This document shows positions 1-13,710 of a DNA stretch of 64,000 nt, one piece after another. The stretch is from Portulaca oleracea (taxonomy: Eukaryota > Streptophyta > Magnoliopsida > Caryophyllales > Portulacaceae). The stretch is taken from positions 33,316,830 to 33,380,829 of the forward strand of contig CM055879.1 of assembly GCA_029582165.1 (NCBI GenBank). Direction: 5' to 3'. The first letter of the stretch is position 1. Each line of letters begins with the position of its first letter. Position numbers and translations under genes: made by a program. Below the pieces are notes generated by a model, which saw only the letters and a program-made list of their open reading frames with translations, was not told where the DNA came from and did no database searches.

Positions 1-33
1 GGAGGGATGAGAGTAAAATGTAGACAAGTTTAC

Positions 34-3000
34 CTGAAGCAGGGAGCTGCATTCTAACCGCTTCTTGGATGCACAGTCACAACTCTTTATGACATTACGA
101 TAAAAGAGCTTTTCCACCACAACAATTTTTAACTTCTGCAATTCACTGAGTCCAGATAACTTGAGCTTGTCATATTTATCAGGGTGCAAGTTATACACAT
201 AGCGCTGAGCAAACGGGAGCACCCAAGCTACCATTGAGCTTTTTAAGCCACAATCAGCAGCTCCATAATATATGGGTTCACGGGACACAACCTGTATGAA
301 TAAAATGATCATAAAAGCATGGACATTTCACAGCTTATACAACAAATTAACAATCATGAACCTAAAAATTTCAATCACAAACATCTTGCAGTTTACATGA
401 CAATCACAAACCTAAAACTTCCAATCATTCAGAAAAATACCACTTAAAACTGCTAATGCTTTTCAAAGATCCTCATACGGGCAGAGAAAGAAATCAAAGA
501 GAACACCCGACACAAACTGTAGCTAGTTTATGGATTGCAATTACCAATATAGTCAGAGGAGAAATTATTGGTGGTTCCCCCTCCGGCACTAAAGCTAGTT
601 ATGTCTTACCCATCTTCATGCCGCCTTTTATCCCACTGATACACATCCTCCCAAAAAGAAAGGTGCAACTCCGTGCAATGGAGCATACACACACACACAA
701 ACAAATCAAACGCAGAGCTTCTTTAGCCAAAGAAAAGTAAGATACTATAAAATTACAAACACAAAAAGTGTCCCAACATATGCCTCAACAGTAACACAAA
801 GAGCATAGCCATATAAGATTAGTAGATGATGATAATATGAACGTGCATATCAAACCATGTTACAATGAGCATGCATACAACTAGAACAACCAAAAACAGT
901 AAACTTTCTCAAGCCAAACAACAGGTTATCAGTTGACAACCATCACCCTCCATAAATTTTAGCAGGCAGCATTTCCTTGGTGCACAAGCAGCGGTTAATG
1001 TAGCCAAAACTCAACACCCAGTCACCCAGCTTCTAATAAAAATCTGGATGATGAGTGAAAATTGGCTCACTTGTCATGTAAGGAACCACATCCATTTCAC
1101 AAGCAATATATATACCGTGAAATCTGGATGGATTTTCCGTAGAAATAAAACATGCACCAAAAACAGAATGCTGACGTTTGTTTCTGCTCCAAAACCAGTG
1201 GACAAATCAAGTCTGTCAAGAGTTGTCAGACTGGAAAGGTTCACATATAGCAAAATTTGAAACTTTTCTTGTCCCCAGCACATAGAATAGAAAATATTCA
1301 GGTTTTGGTACAATATTAAATTTCATTTTACAGATCGCAGATATTAGTGGTAATAGTGTATGGGCATAGGGAAAAAGGTGGAGATACATACCTCTGACAG
1401 AGCTGGTATGCCTAGCTTTTGCAACAAAAGAGATACTTCAGTTTGAAGCATCTCCTTCTCATTGTTGGACAGTTCTCCAAAGTACAGAAACACAATCTTG
1501 TCTGAGTACTTAAACTCTTTCTTTAAACTATCATCATCAGACCAACAAACAAGACCAAATGATGGGTGCAAAGAAACCCACTTATCTTGTTTTGCCGGAA
1601 GAACAGTACATTCAAACCGCATGAGATGTTCCTTCAAATCATTTATATCATCAGCATTCAGTGCACCATTCTTCAGCCCATCTGACCACTTGAGGAGCAC
1701 TTGGAAAACCTAATAGAAGAAAACTCCTCAAGCACCTAATCATACACAAGAGTACAAAAAAGTGACAAAAGTATGGCTTACCACATTGGCTGCCTCCGAC
1801 GGCAAAGCTGTTCTAGATAACTGCTCTAAAATTTGCAGATATCGATTAAGAGGAGGAGCCTCGTTTACACCACACTCCTTCACAAAGAAGTCGTGAAGGC
1901 CAGGATAAACTGTGCACAATGTCTTGCTAGAAAAACCACTTCTGGTCTCAACAGAGAGGTCAACATCCCGGCTACAGTCCAAAGCTCCAGTAGAATCATT
2001 CCAGTAGACTTCCTCAGGAGACAGAAATATACCAGATACAACATCATCATGAGGTTTGACAGATGAATGAGGGACAAATATGAAAGGACCTGAACAGAGA
2101 GCCTCTACCACTTGTTCCCTTGATCTTGCCATTTCCTTCCAAATGAATGCATACAATTTGGACATTTGTGATATGCTGTTAACATTTGATACAATTAGAA
2201 TCTTGAAACCAAATTCAACAAGTACACATATTGGCATTACACAATATTCAAATCCCAATACTTCCAACATTTATGAAAAACCAACATAGTGAAAAGCTGC
2301 CTCCCGCCTAACGGCAACAATTATATACAAGCAAGGCATAGATGCAATTCACACACATGACACAACCAATCATTATCAACTTATTACGACAGTAACAGTA
2401 AAATACCTGGCTTCAAAAGGAGACTCCAATCTTCGCCATATTTTAAGAATCGCTAATGCATCATCAAGTGTCACTTGAGTTTTAAAACCAATCTCATTCA
2501 ATAATTTTGTGCTCTTTATCTGTCACAACAGAACATAAAATGCATTAGTAAGATCCAAATCATAGATGGCACATCTTTCTTCCTAGAACGTAATTAGGTC
2601 AGGAATACATATACATTTAGAATTACAGTTCCAACTAACATCAGATTCACATTGCCAAGCATCTGACGGGTCGGTTGATGGGACATGGCTCAGTTCCACT
2701 CCTGCAGGAGCATTTGGATGGAAGCTGCCTTCCCATGCAACCCTCAACTGCTTCCCTGCCCCAACCCAAAACATAAGGAAGAAGAGGTTCAAACCCTACC
2801 CACAACAACACCCCCCCCCCCCCCTCTCCAAAGAAAAAAAGGAAAAGGTGATAAAACCCATAAGGCTATCTGGTCAAAACCTTAAAAAAGGAAGAATAAA
2901 TGAAAAGGAAGGTGAATACAACTCTTGGTATACCCAAGGTATTCTGCCTGCTAATACTACAATAAATAAAGAGTATAAACCTCAACTGATTAGAAAAATA

Positions 3001-6000
3001 GACGGTCAAACAAATATTCAATGTACAACAAACAACCAAGGCAGGTATGACTACAAAGGCAACTGGTGGACAAGAAAAACAGAAATGGAAGCACAGCCGA
3101 CGCATTGAAATTGGAAAAAGGTTGCTGCCGCGAAACTGGTTCCATACTTTTTACATGTCCGGTCACCAGATCATCTCAATATGATTCAGCAATAATTTCT
3201 GTTACAAATGTTCAGGAGAACTGAACAATTTAGCACGCAGTTTAAGCACTCTGCTGACAAAATGTCAATGAAAAAAATTGCAGGCCTGACATCATCACGC
3301 AATATTGCATTAATCAAATAACCCATCGCCTGCTAAGCTGCACTCAAATCTTACTATAAGCAGTCTGGTGTTTCAATACCTTTGGTGTAGACATCTCACA
3401 GAGAAACACCAAGGATAATGTGAGTATAATTGACACCCCCCCCCCCCCAGGTCCCAAGAAAAAACAAAAAAAATAAAAGAGGCCCACTTCAGAAGGTCTA
3501 ATTGCTAGAGGTGTGGCCCCCCCAAGCCCTACGTTCTTTAGAACCTACAGATAAAAATACAGGGCATCAAGCAACAAAAATAACGCACGTGCACAGCCAA
3601 AATTGAACTGTTCATTTCAGCAAAGAGATCAGTTAAGCTAACCTTTGGAAAAGCATATGGAGCTTGGCAACCAAAAAGAGAGCGGACAGCATCACAGTCA
3701 TAAAATAGCTCTCTAGGATAGTGGACTTCCCTATCAAGGGTTGACGCCACCCACTTAACATCAGTTAAGCTATTCATAAACGAGGACTTAAAAAGTATGT
3801 TATTCACTCCAGATGATCTGCTGCAACAACCAGAAACTTTATCACTGAAATTATCATCCCAGAGAGCATCCAGAACTTCCAGGAGGTATTTTGATTGCTC
3901 ATGGCATCCATCCTTGGATAACAAGGATAATATTTGACCCAGTTCTGGAGATTCCCAATCTTTAACAACCAATTCCGAGGAAATAAGATGTCTATCACGC
4001 ATCATCTGATTCAGAACAGTAGAAGATAAGTCTGCAACAGATTTCTCCACTGCAACTACCCTCACAAAATCTGTTATTCCCAGCTTCTGCAGAAACTCCC
4101 TCCATTTCGTCGACCCACATGACAGCAAAGATGTAACTGGGTGTTTCAAATAGGCTATATCAACCTCATGCCAGTTATAATCCAAGGATTGCATCAGTTT
4201 TTTCACATCAACAGAATTCCCAAGTTCTCTACTGAAATGAATAGGCACCTCAGTAGGCCTCTTATAACCATGATTTGTTAAAATTGGAGCTTTACTACAT
4301 AACTCAGACATAATATACCCGCTGTCAACCCGACAATGGACACAGTTTGAATGTAAATGAAGCATAACAAAAGCAATGTATTCTATCAGCAACTGGTGAT
4401 CCTCATTTGTCAAATTCAAACAGGATATGGATGGAAAGATGTGAGTTTTGATAAGTTCATGAGCTGATAATTCCTGAACACCAATAATTTGAAGCATCCT
4501 CATGCAATTGTTCAATGAGCTTGCATCATTAGGTGCCTCAGAAAACAGGAGGGGGTTAACAATTCTTAATCTGGCGTACAAGTGGGGGAAGGCAGCATTT
4601 CCAAGTTCAGTATCAGTGCTTGTGCTTGCACAGTCAGCATGAAACCAAATAATGCCTTCATCTAGTGAGGTATATGTACCATCAGAAAGAGGAATAAAGG
4701 CAACCCTCCTCAATCTATCAATGAGGCCCTGCTCCACTCCTGAATTCCTTAGATGTGGTGCATAAGAATGGAGCATGTTATAGAGTTCAACAAGCCAAGT
4801 GAATAACCAGCGGAACCCCATTGAGCTTATGCCATCTTTTTTGAGGCCTAAAGAGGATATGAACTGGACTAATATCTTCGGGCCATACTCAACAATACCC
4901 AGTGCTCTGGCAAGAGAGTCGGACAAATTAATATTCTTGTCTAAGAATCCCAGTCCGAGATGCTCGTAGAGTAAAGAATCTGATAGCAGGAATCTCGCCT
5001 GCTCATTCCAACCTCTTAAAACCTTGCACGGAGGAACCCATTTGTCTTTGCATCCCTCCTCAAGCAGGCAGTTTGATTGTCTTAACTTAGAGATAACCAT
5101 CCGAGGTAGTCCAGAAAAAAAGCCATGAACTTCACCCACAAGTGGGACAAAACTCATGTAGAAAGTCACAGCCTTGGCAGGATTATTTAGGAAACAAGGA
5201 AGAGAGCAAAATGATTTCTGAGCAGAAACAAATAAAGCAGGGAATTCTGACAACAACCATTGGTTCCAGGGGCTGTCTCCATCAACTTCTTCCCTAGAAG
5301 AAGGGAGAACAAAATCGGCTTGAAGGATAAATTTAAGGCCATACGTTCTCAGAGGCAGAAACGCAAACACAGGTTGTTGATCTAAGAAGGGTTCGTAATC
5401 ACCATTCCCTGTCTCCTTTAGTGTTAGAGCTATGGAAATTTCTGTCATCTGAACATTAGGGCGGACAACTTTAGGATGCAACTTGTTAGATGCCACAAAC
5501 CAAGTCATTTTCTCTTCCCCGTGTAATACTCTCACAATACCATCTCCCAGTACCTCTTTCCTCATGACAATAAGTGTATCACTCAGCATATTCTTCAGCT
5601 TAATGCACTGGAGCCGGTGAAGGAAAAGTAACAAAGAAGGATGAAGATCAGAAAACATAGATAAAATACCATTCATAGCCGATCCTTCTCGTAATTTGGA
5701 TTTGAAAGGCAGCACAATACAGGTGTTCCAACAATTTCCTCCATTTTGTCCATCACTTTCAGAAGCTAATTGCTGAACCGTATCAATATTACAAGGAGGT
5801 ACAGTTGTTGGTAAGACAAAACCAATCTGACCCTCAGTAATGTCAAACTTGATATGAAATCCATTTGAATGGATCTCCGGAGCATCAGTAACCTGTAAAA
5901 AAAAAAGCAATGAACGTTTAGATGAATATTTGAGAACAAGATAGGCCATTGCAACTGTTTTATTTTACAACAAATGAGAAAATTTAACTCTTCTGTTTGC

Positions 6001-9000
6001 ATGCAGTAAGATTGTCAGCATGCCAAATGTTTTGCTAAATCAAAGAAACTAAAATCATCCTCATCCATGCTGCACTATCTAAACCAACAGCCAGTTCAGA
6101 TTCAGAAACAAACATTAACACCACCTAGGTCAACAGAAACCAGTGCACAGCAAGCCAATTTGGGGAGGGAGGGGGTACCCTAAGGTTAAATCCAAGATGG
6201 AATCAAAGCATCATATGTGCGACCAGGACAGGAGTCCCTTAACCAAAATAAAACTGTTATCAGAGGAAAGCCTGTCATTTTGTAGACACCTAAAAATGTG
6301 GGGCCTACACATCTATCATTTCCTTGTTCCAAATTATACAAAGGTGAAGTTCAGATGAGAGATTAGATATGTAAAAATGGTGTCCAAGCATGCATAGATC
6401 ACAAAATTCATAGTCAAGCACTCCAAGTGTAGTTCGCTCTTTGTCATCATTGTGCTTCCTAAATCTTAATGGTTGCTCATCCACTTCAGATGGGTGTACA
6501 TTATGTGGAAAATGGTTTTATTCTCCACCCTGGAGTAACTTTTCTAGGGTGCAAAAAAGGGCCATCGTCAACATGGTTGTAAACTTCGGTTGAAGATAAT
6601 AGACTTATGATATTGACATGAAAATAACACAACCAACAATGAAGATACAACTATTGCAATTGTAAATACATCATGCTTCAATTGTATACCCGAAAAACTG
6701 ACTTGAAACCAATTCCCTTTTGTCCAATGTACCCAGCAGAAGATCCTTTCTTCGTTGAATTTCCAACATCACATAGCGCTCGGATATTCTGAGTAGTAAA
6801 CCCTCTTTCATTGTTCAGAACTACGATACCGGTATCCTGGAGGATAAAAGTTAGAGTTGGTTCAACATTCTCGGGATAAGCATTATCATCAGCATTCTGC
6901 ACCTGCAAATTGACCAAAAGTAGCAAAATCATAAGACTCATACCCAGTGAAAACCATCGCGGTAAATCAATAGCCAATACAGCTAATATATTTCAGATTG
7001 TCTAATCACAAAATTATATGCCAGCGAGAACACTGCTCACATACAGATAGCCACACAAAAACCATTGAGGCTTTGGATCGAAATATGATGTCGACATTTC
7101 ATAGAAGCATGCGACATGAAGATAGCAAGTTTACATAAATGAGAACTTAGTCACTTTCACAAGTCAGTCTGAGAAATCCCAGAAGATAAGGATGAGATGC
7201 AGAGAACCACTGGATGCAAGGCATCTCAACGAAGACTCTTTGGCTTGTCAAGGTTATTCTCCAGAGCTATTTTCTGGGAGAAGGAGCTGTTGAAGGCATA
7301 GAAATACATCCTCAGTAGATCAAAGATGATTTGACATTTTCACCTACCAGTTGAATTAAGTTGATGTCTTTTTTTAAGATAATAGGCCCCCTCTAATACA
7401 ATTCTTCCCTTTTTGGTTTCTGGAATAAAAACTTTCCTATCAAAAAGTTCAATTAAATAAGAAGATGATTAATCAACCATCACAAAACACACTACTAGCA
7501 AAGGAGCTATACTTTATAGTACCTCACTAGTGTCATATATGCTCATTTAGCATGGAAATCTTATTCAATAGGGCTATTTTTCTTCATTTGATGCACAAAA
7601 TGAAATGGATACCCAACCAAAATAGATAACATACCAGCTCCAGAAGGAAGTGAGAATCCTGCGAATAAAGTTCTTGGGACAGACAATGAAGTGCCCGCCC
7701 TAAACGAGCATGTTGCTTTTTCAACATGTCACTTTCCACATCAGAAAAACTGGGGTCTAATCCAAATTCCTCCCGCCTAATAGATTCAATAATATGAGCA
7801 GCCTCATTTTCATTGGTATCTTTTTCAATCAGATGCGGCAATATAAGTTTCCCAGGACTCTCAGCATCTGGACAACTATTCAGGGCAGTAATATCACTAT
7901 GTACCTTAACCTGCTCATCTTTGTTATCAGATGTGGAAATCACCTCATGAGGAGGGCACTGGATATCAGGCAATCCTTCTATGACATTAGGATCCACAGA
8001 AATAGAGGATGAAAATCCAGTTGACATGAAGGAATCACTAATATTTATTGGGCACGTTGCATGGTGATCATGAACCCATTCAACAATGCCCAACAATAAG
8101 CCAATTTCATGAACCATAAGACGCTCTTCAATCCCTTTACAATGAAGTAAAACAGCTGAAGCAACATCTTTCACCACACATTGCAAACCAGAAAGCAATA
8201 TTTCAGCTGCAAGACACTGGAATTCTGGAGGAAGGAAACCAAGACAATCAATGAATATCCTTGATACAACAATAGTAGCTCTATTCACACCGCTCAAACT
8301 CTTGTTTTTGTTTGTACTCCAGTCACAACCAAACGGCTTCAGTTCCCAGGATGCTTTCACAATCTTCTGATCATCATTGATATCCATATTACAACTAGAA
8401 TTTCCCATGATAACCTCAAATGCTTGGCGTGCCTGGCACTTCAAAAGATACAATGGCAAATGCCTTCTACCACCATGCAATGCGAACAAAGATAAGAGTT
8501 GAACCGCAATCTCAAAAGGAGATTCTTGAAGTATGGCTTGAAAGAAGCGATCCTCAGATGCTGAATGATCTATTCGTATAATTTTCCCGTTTCGGGTCAA
8601 TAAACATAAGAGATCTTTGGAATTGGCCTCTTCCAATAGCCATTGGAGAAGAGGTCCAAGTGAGGGAGCATAAAGAAGATCCCAATGTGACCATGAAGCT
8701 AGATCCAACAAAAATGGCGCCTTAAGCAAAACCTCAATAGCATCCCTGGATGTGACTGAGCCAAGCTTTCCATCTATCTGACCAACATCTGCTCCCATCC
8801 CATGATTGCCAGAAGTAGAACTTTCACTAACATGAGCAGGATCAGCATAATCAGATGTGCCCAACAACGTTGCAGAAAACAAAACACAGTTGCATGTACT
8901 GTTATTTCTACGCTGGTTCAAGACATCTGACAGCTGTTCCACCCTATCGCACCCAGTAATTTTAAATCTGATGAAAGGAAACTGCCTCACAAGCAGTTCA

Positions 9001-12000
9001 GATAATTTTTCCTTTGTTACAGAATCATCCTCCCACAGGCTGCTTGAACCCTGAGCCAATAACATATCCAATTGTTGTTGAAGCATGCACGCCTCTAGAG
9101 ACTGGGGCCCTTGTGCCTCATCTTTTACACATTCAAGCAGTTCCTTGGGGATTAATGAGACATGCTTTGCTAAGAATGACCAGAAATCCCCATGACCAAG
9201 TGACCTGAATTCCTCAACAGAAAATTGCTGGGCCAACCAAACTTCACAACGGCAAAGTTGCTCTACAAACTTTAATAGCTTATCCACACGTGAACATCCA
9301 CCAGATACCATGGCACTGCCAGCAAGACACTCCGAAGCTTTTGCAACAATATCCTCTGCATTCACACCTGAAAAAAATTGAACATTCACTTAAAAATGAG
9401 AAAAGAAAGGATACTCCAAGCCCAGATGCTGAAAGAATGAACAGACAAAAGAAAGAAGGAAAGAAAGAAAGAGGTACTGGAAAAGAGGCCGAGTACAGTG
9501 GCTCTACCTACAAAGATAATAGGACCAGGAAGAAAAGGATAAAGAGCAACTTAGAGTTCTACAATATAGGGAAATAATAAAATAGTTCCCATCCTGTCTA
9601 AGATAATAAAATAAATATCATATAACTAACTACGCCTTCATACTGTAGTTGGAGGGCCTTCAAATTTTGGCCCAATCTCGGGGATGAGGATCAGTTTATA
9701 GCAGGTGCAAAATCTCCTAAAGAACAAATTCCCCTTAGTTGGGAGGAATTTATGGGCCACAAATGGGACGCTAGTGATGCCAACCTTAAACATCAGATGG
9801 GAGGAATTTATGGGCCACAAATTTCCAATTTTGTTAGTACCGAAAATTGGAGTTCCCACCCAACATCAACAACCACCACCCCCTATGGAGCCTATGGAAG
9901 TTAAGATGTAGGAAATGTCACTGACAAGTTTTGGACCTTTCTACTATCCAGGCACCGAAAAGAGGCCAAAAAGCAAATCGAAGGGAAGTAATACCTCAAG
10001 AGATCCTAATGTGTGTAGCAATAGCAGACAGCCAGGCCTACAACAACAAGTATAAGAGGCATTTCCTAATGACCCAGAAGTTACAGAGATATGTCTCGAA
10101 GGGATTGAAAAAACTTCATTGGGACAAACTGCTAAGGGCAATGGCCTAGAATAGAGATAAAATAAGCACGAGAAATGGAACATATCCATAAAAACTAATC
10201 TTAACAAACATTAAAGACAAATCAGGTGGTATTAAAAGCAATCAAATCGCATACACTAAAAGTTTAGAATGATTTGATTTAAGAATCTACACAAAGCATT
10301 TGATTCGAATCAGGCTAATAATGATCACAAAGAAAGAACAAGCTGATTCCAAATAAGTCAAACTTACATGGAATAGGTTTTAAGGCTCCCTTATTCTGGA
10401 GGTTTTGATGCTTCTCAACAGGTTCAACGTCAATGCTTTCATACTCTGTATGCTCATCAGTGCGTTGGTGTGCCTGACCTAGTTCACCCATGAACTGGAA
10501 TGTATCATACATGCTATCCCACATCCCATTCTTAATTGATGTCACCTGCAACATAGTCAAGGGAGAACTTTTAATGGATGAATATGTGCCATACATCTGT
10601 GCAGGTAAGTATGTACATATCTGAATGCTCCCATCGATCAATAATATATAACCAGAAATGAGACACAATTGATATTAGACCTCACCCATAAATTAAAATC
10701 ATCGGTACACATCCTGGGGCTCTCCCACATCTATACCCTCATTCCCAAAAGACTGCTTAGCTTTTACTCATATTGTTTTGGACATTATTACTGACATCTA
10801 ACAACAGCAACTTGCCCATTCCTATCCAAATGACGACAGTTACCCCAGTGGAGGTACATCCAGTTTGTTGGGAGGTTTGAGTACATACCACCTGAATATC
10901 CCAGATAATGAGTATGTCTTGTCCTTTACTGTCGTTTTCGGATCAAATAAATGGCTTCAAAAACCTCTACCAAGATCAGCAAACAAAAAGAAGGCCAGAT
11001 AAGACAGAAGACGCAAAACCAATTGAGGAAAATCATATTTACCAAACAAGTAGCAGGCAATAGAAAACGGCAACCGAAATTGGCCAGTTAAGCTCAAATA
11101 TGTAAACAACTCCTCATTCTATTTTGGGATCAACCCATGAACCACACAGAAACAAAACATTGTGGCAATTATAGATATGTTTGCTAAATGTGCCACATGT
11201 TGGCAAGTAATGCACAGGCAAATTATATCTTCAGACACATTGAACGAGAGTGCAGAATGAGCTTCAGAGCCATCTCCTGTCCACGATATCAGATTCTCAA
11301 GTTGTCACTACCACACCAATCCTCACCATGATTCCCAGCCTCCATCAACCCTTTTTACAAATTAGGGCTCCAGCAATCCTGACCAACCTCTAGCTAACTG
11401 CTAGCCTTTATAAAGCCAGTAGTTTAGCAAATTAGGGCTCCAGCACTTCATACATAAAGTCTCCACGGAAATTTTGAATGTAATTAGGCTAGCCATTTCC
11501 CGGTAAACCCTCAGCAAACTCATTTGACCACCCACAAGCACGTGACAACAGTAACAATAACAACAATAACAAACATCCAGGCTAATCACGTTTGAGCGCA
11601 GTCTGGGGGATCCATATGCAGGCAGCTTGTCACCCATGAACTGAAGTTCATGGAGAGGAAGCGCGTGACAAAAATAATGCAAATGAGAGAAAGGAACAAA
11701 GTTTGACCACTATCCAGCACCATCTAATCCATGCCAGGGAACGCATGGTTAGGTGTAGTCTGTGTAGATATGGAAGGCATCTCAGGGACAGGAGAGCACG
11801 AGGTGGATGGACTAGATCAGTCGCTAAAATGTAGACTTCATTATTATTTTTATTTTGGTAAGAGACCAATAAAATATGGACTCCAAATTGGAGTCCAATG
11901 GATCATATCATTATTTTCATCTAACTATAAGCAACATGCAAGCACTAGGAACGCATAGTGGTCATCAGGAGTCAAAGACAACAAAGAACAAATTATGCAA

Positions 12001-13664
12001 AACTGAAGGCAAACCAAAGTTCATTGTCACAAGGGCCTTCTGAGCTGACATATAACATCAGAAGTTGCAAATACACGATAGAATCGCAGTAAGACAGCCC
12101 CAATAGTAAGAGGTATCTCTGCAAAGATTTAGCTGCTGTATAGTTGATCTATCATAGTTTATCATCCTGAATCTCATTAACTTCTAATCAGGAAGCCAAA
12201 TCACATAATAAGCAATCCAGCTCATGGAAAAAGGAAAAAAAAAGCACAAAACCGGCACAACCCCCCCCCCCCCCCGGGCACCACCAACACCAAATGACCA
12301 AAATGAAAAGAAGAGGAAAGGGGGTTGATCATACTCATTTATCCAGCAGCACCCATCCATATTTGGACATATCAGACAAACTCTGCAAGTTATGTATGAG
12401 ATCAGGATGATGTTTATAGGATATGACAAAAGCAAATATGAACTAACCGCAACATTCAGCAGTCCAACAAGTGGATATGATGAGAATGCTGCTCTTAATC
12501 TCTTTCTTTGCCGTGCAGACATGCCGTAGAAGTCCAGCATGTTTTCAAAAACCTGCACCAAGACAATAAAATTCGATTGATGGGTAGGCTCTCAAAAGCA
12601 ATCATTGCTAAGCAAGCATCCAACCAAAACTAACCGTAACCCCAAAAACAATCATCAACAAACTCAATTACACCCAATAATTTTCTAATTACAAATTTTG
12701 CATCTTCACCGGCTCCCTCTGAAGTTGATATTGATGTGAAAAACCATAAGTAGGTTGATTCATTCAATATATGCTTAAGCATTAATCAAATTCCAGACTG
12801 GATCTCCAAGAAGAAAACCTCATAACATACAAGGTGTCCTAGCTGACACATACCTAGGAAAATTTGTTTGCGAGGAGCACCCCATAACTTATGTTGGCTG
12901 TTGCATGGAAAATTTGTAGACCTAAGACGTTTCGTATAGAAAATCTTCGCTTAAGCTTGGCTCTGGCCACAGATGTCAAATCTATTTAACTCCCTTCATC
13001 CTCAACAAGCATCACAATTTCTAAGACCCACTCCACAAAAATAAAATTTTAAAAAACATTTGCATGCAGTGGTGGTGTTTCACTCTAATGCAATTATTTT
13101 TAAAAATGGGAAAATCTTTAGTTAATAGGATGTGTATGTGCAAGACAGATCTTGAATCAGGGATCATCTTTTATGACTTTGATAGATCCCTTTGGGATTT
13201 AGCTTCTGGTTTCCTGGGTGGAGGTTGTATCCTCAGTTAGGACTTAGGTTTCATCTTCTTGCTTGGGAGGGCTTCTTCAGCAAGAAACCAAAGAAGATTG
13301 CCTTGGTCATATCTAGTGTCATTTTATGGAGTATTTGGAGAGAAAGGAACCAAAAGGTTTTTCGAGGGAGTAGAAAATCCACTTTGACACTTAAAAGATA
13401 AGTTCATCAAGTCTCTCTACCTTAGGGTCAGCAGGAAGTTCAGCTCTTCCTCTCTTGATGTGGTAAAATTTGTGGATGCTATGAGTTTCATATATACATA
13501 ACTTTGCAAAACACAGGTTGAGCAACTCACCTTTTAATGCTACGATTAGTATATATTTTTTCCCTCGCCGGGGGGTAGAGAGAAACCCAAATGATTGGGA
13601 AAGGAGAGTATTGAACTTGTTGGCTTGCTATTTTTAAATGATGCTCTTTTTTTCCTATCGGGGG

Positions 13665-13710
<46 letters not shown>

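Noticed and set aside
2583..2830. Possible SINE in NOV intron 8 with a B-box-like GGTTTGAACC and C-run
   Set aside because: No A box, no tail and no target duplication could be seen; too weak to list.
9715..9850. Repeated GGGAGGAATTTATGGGCCACAAA
   Set aside because: Short double motif in a NOV intron with no ends or coding capacity; noted only.
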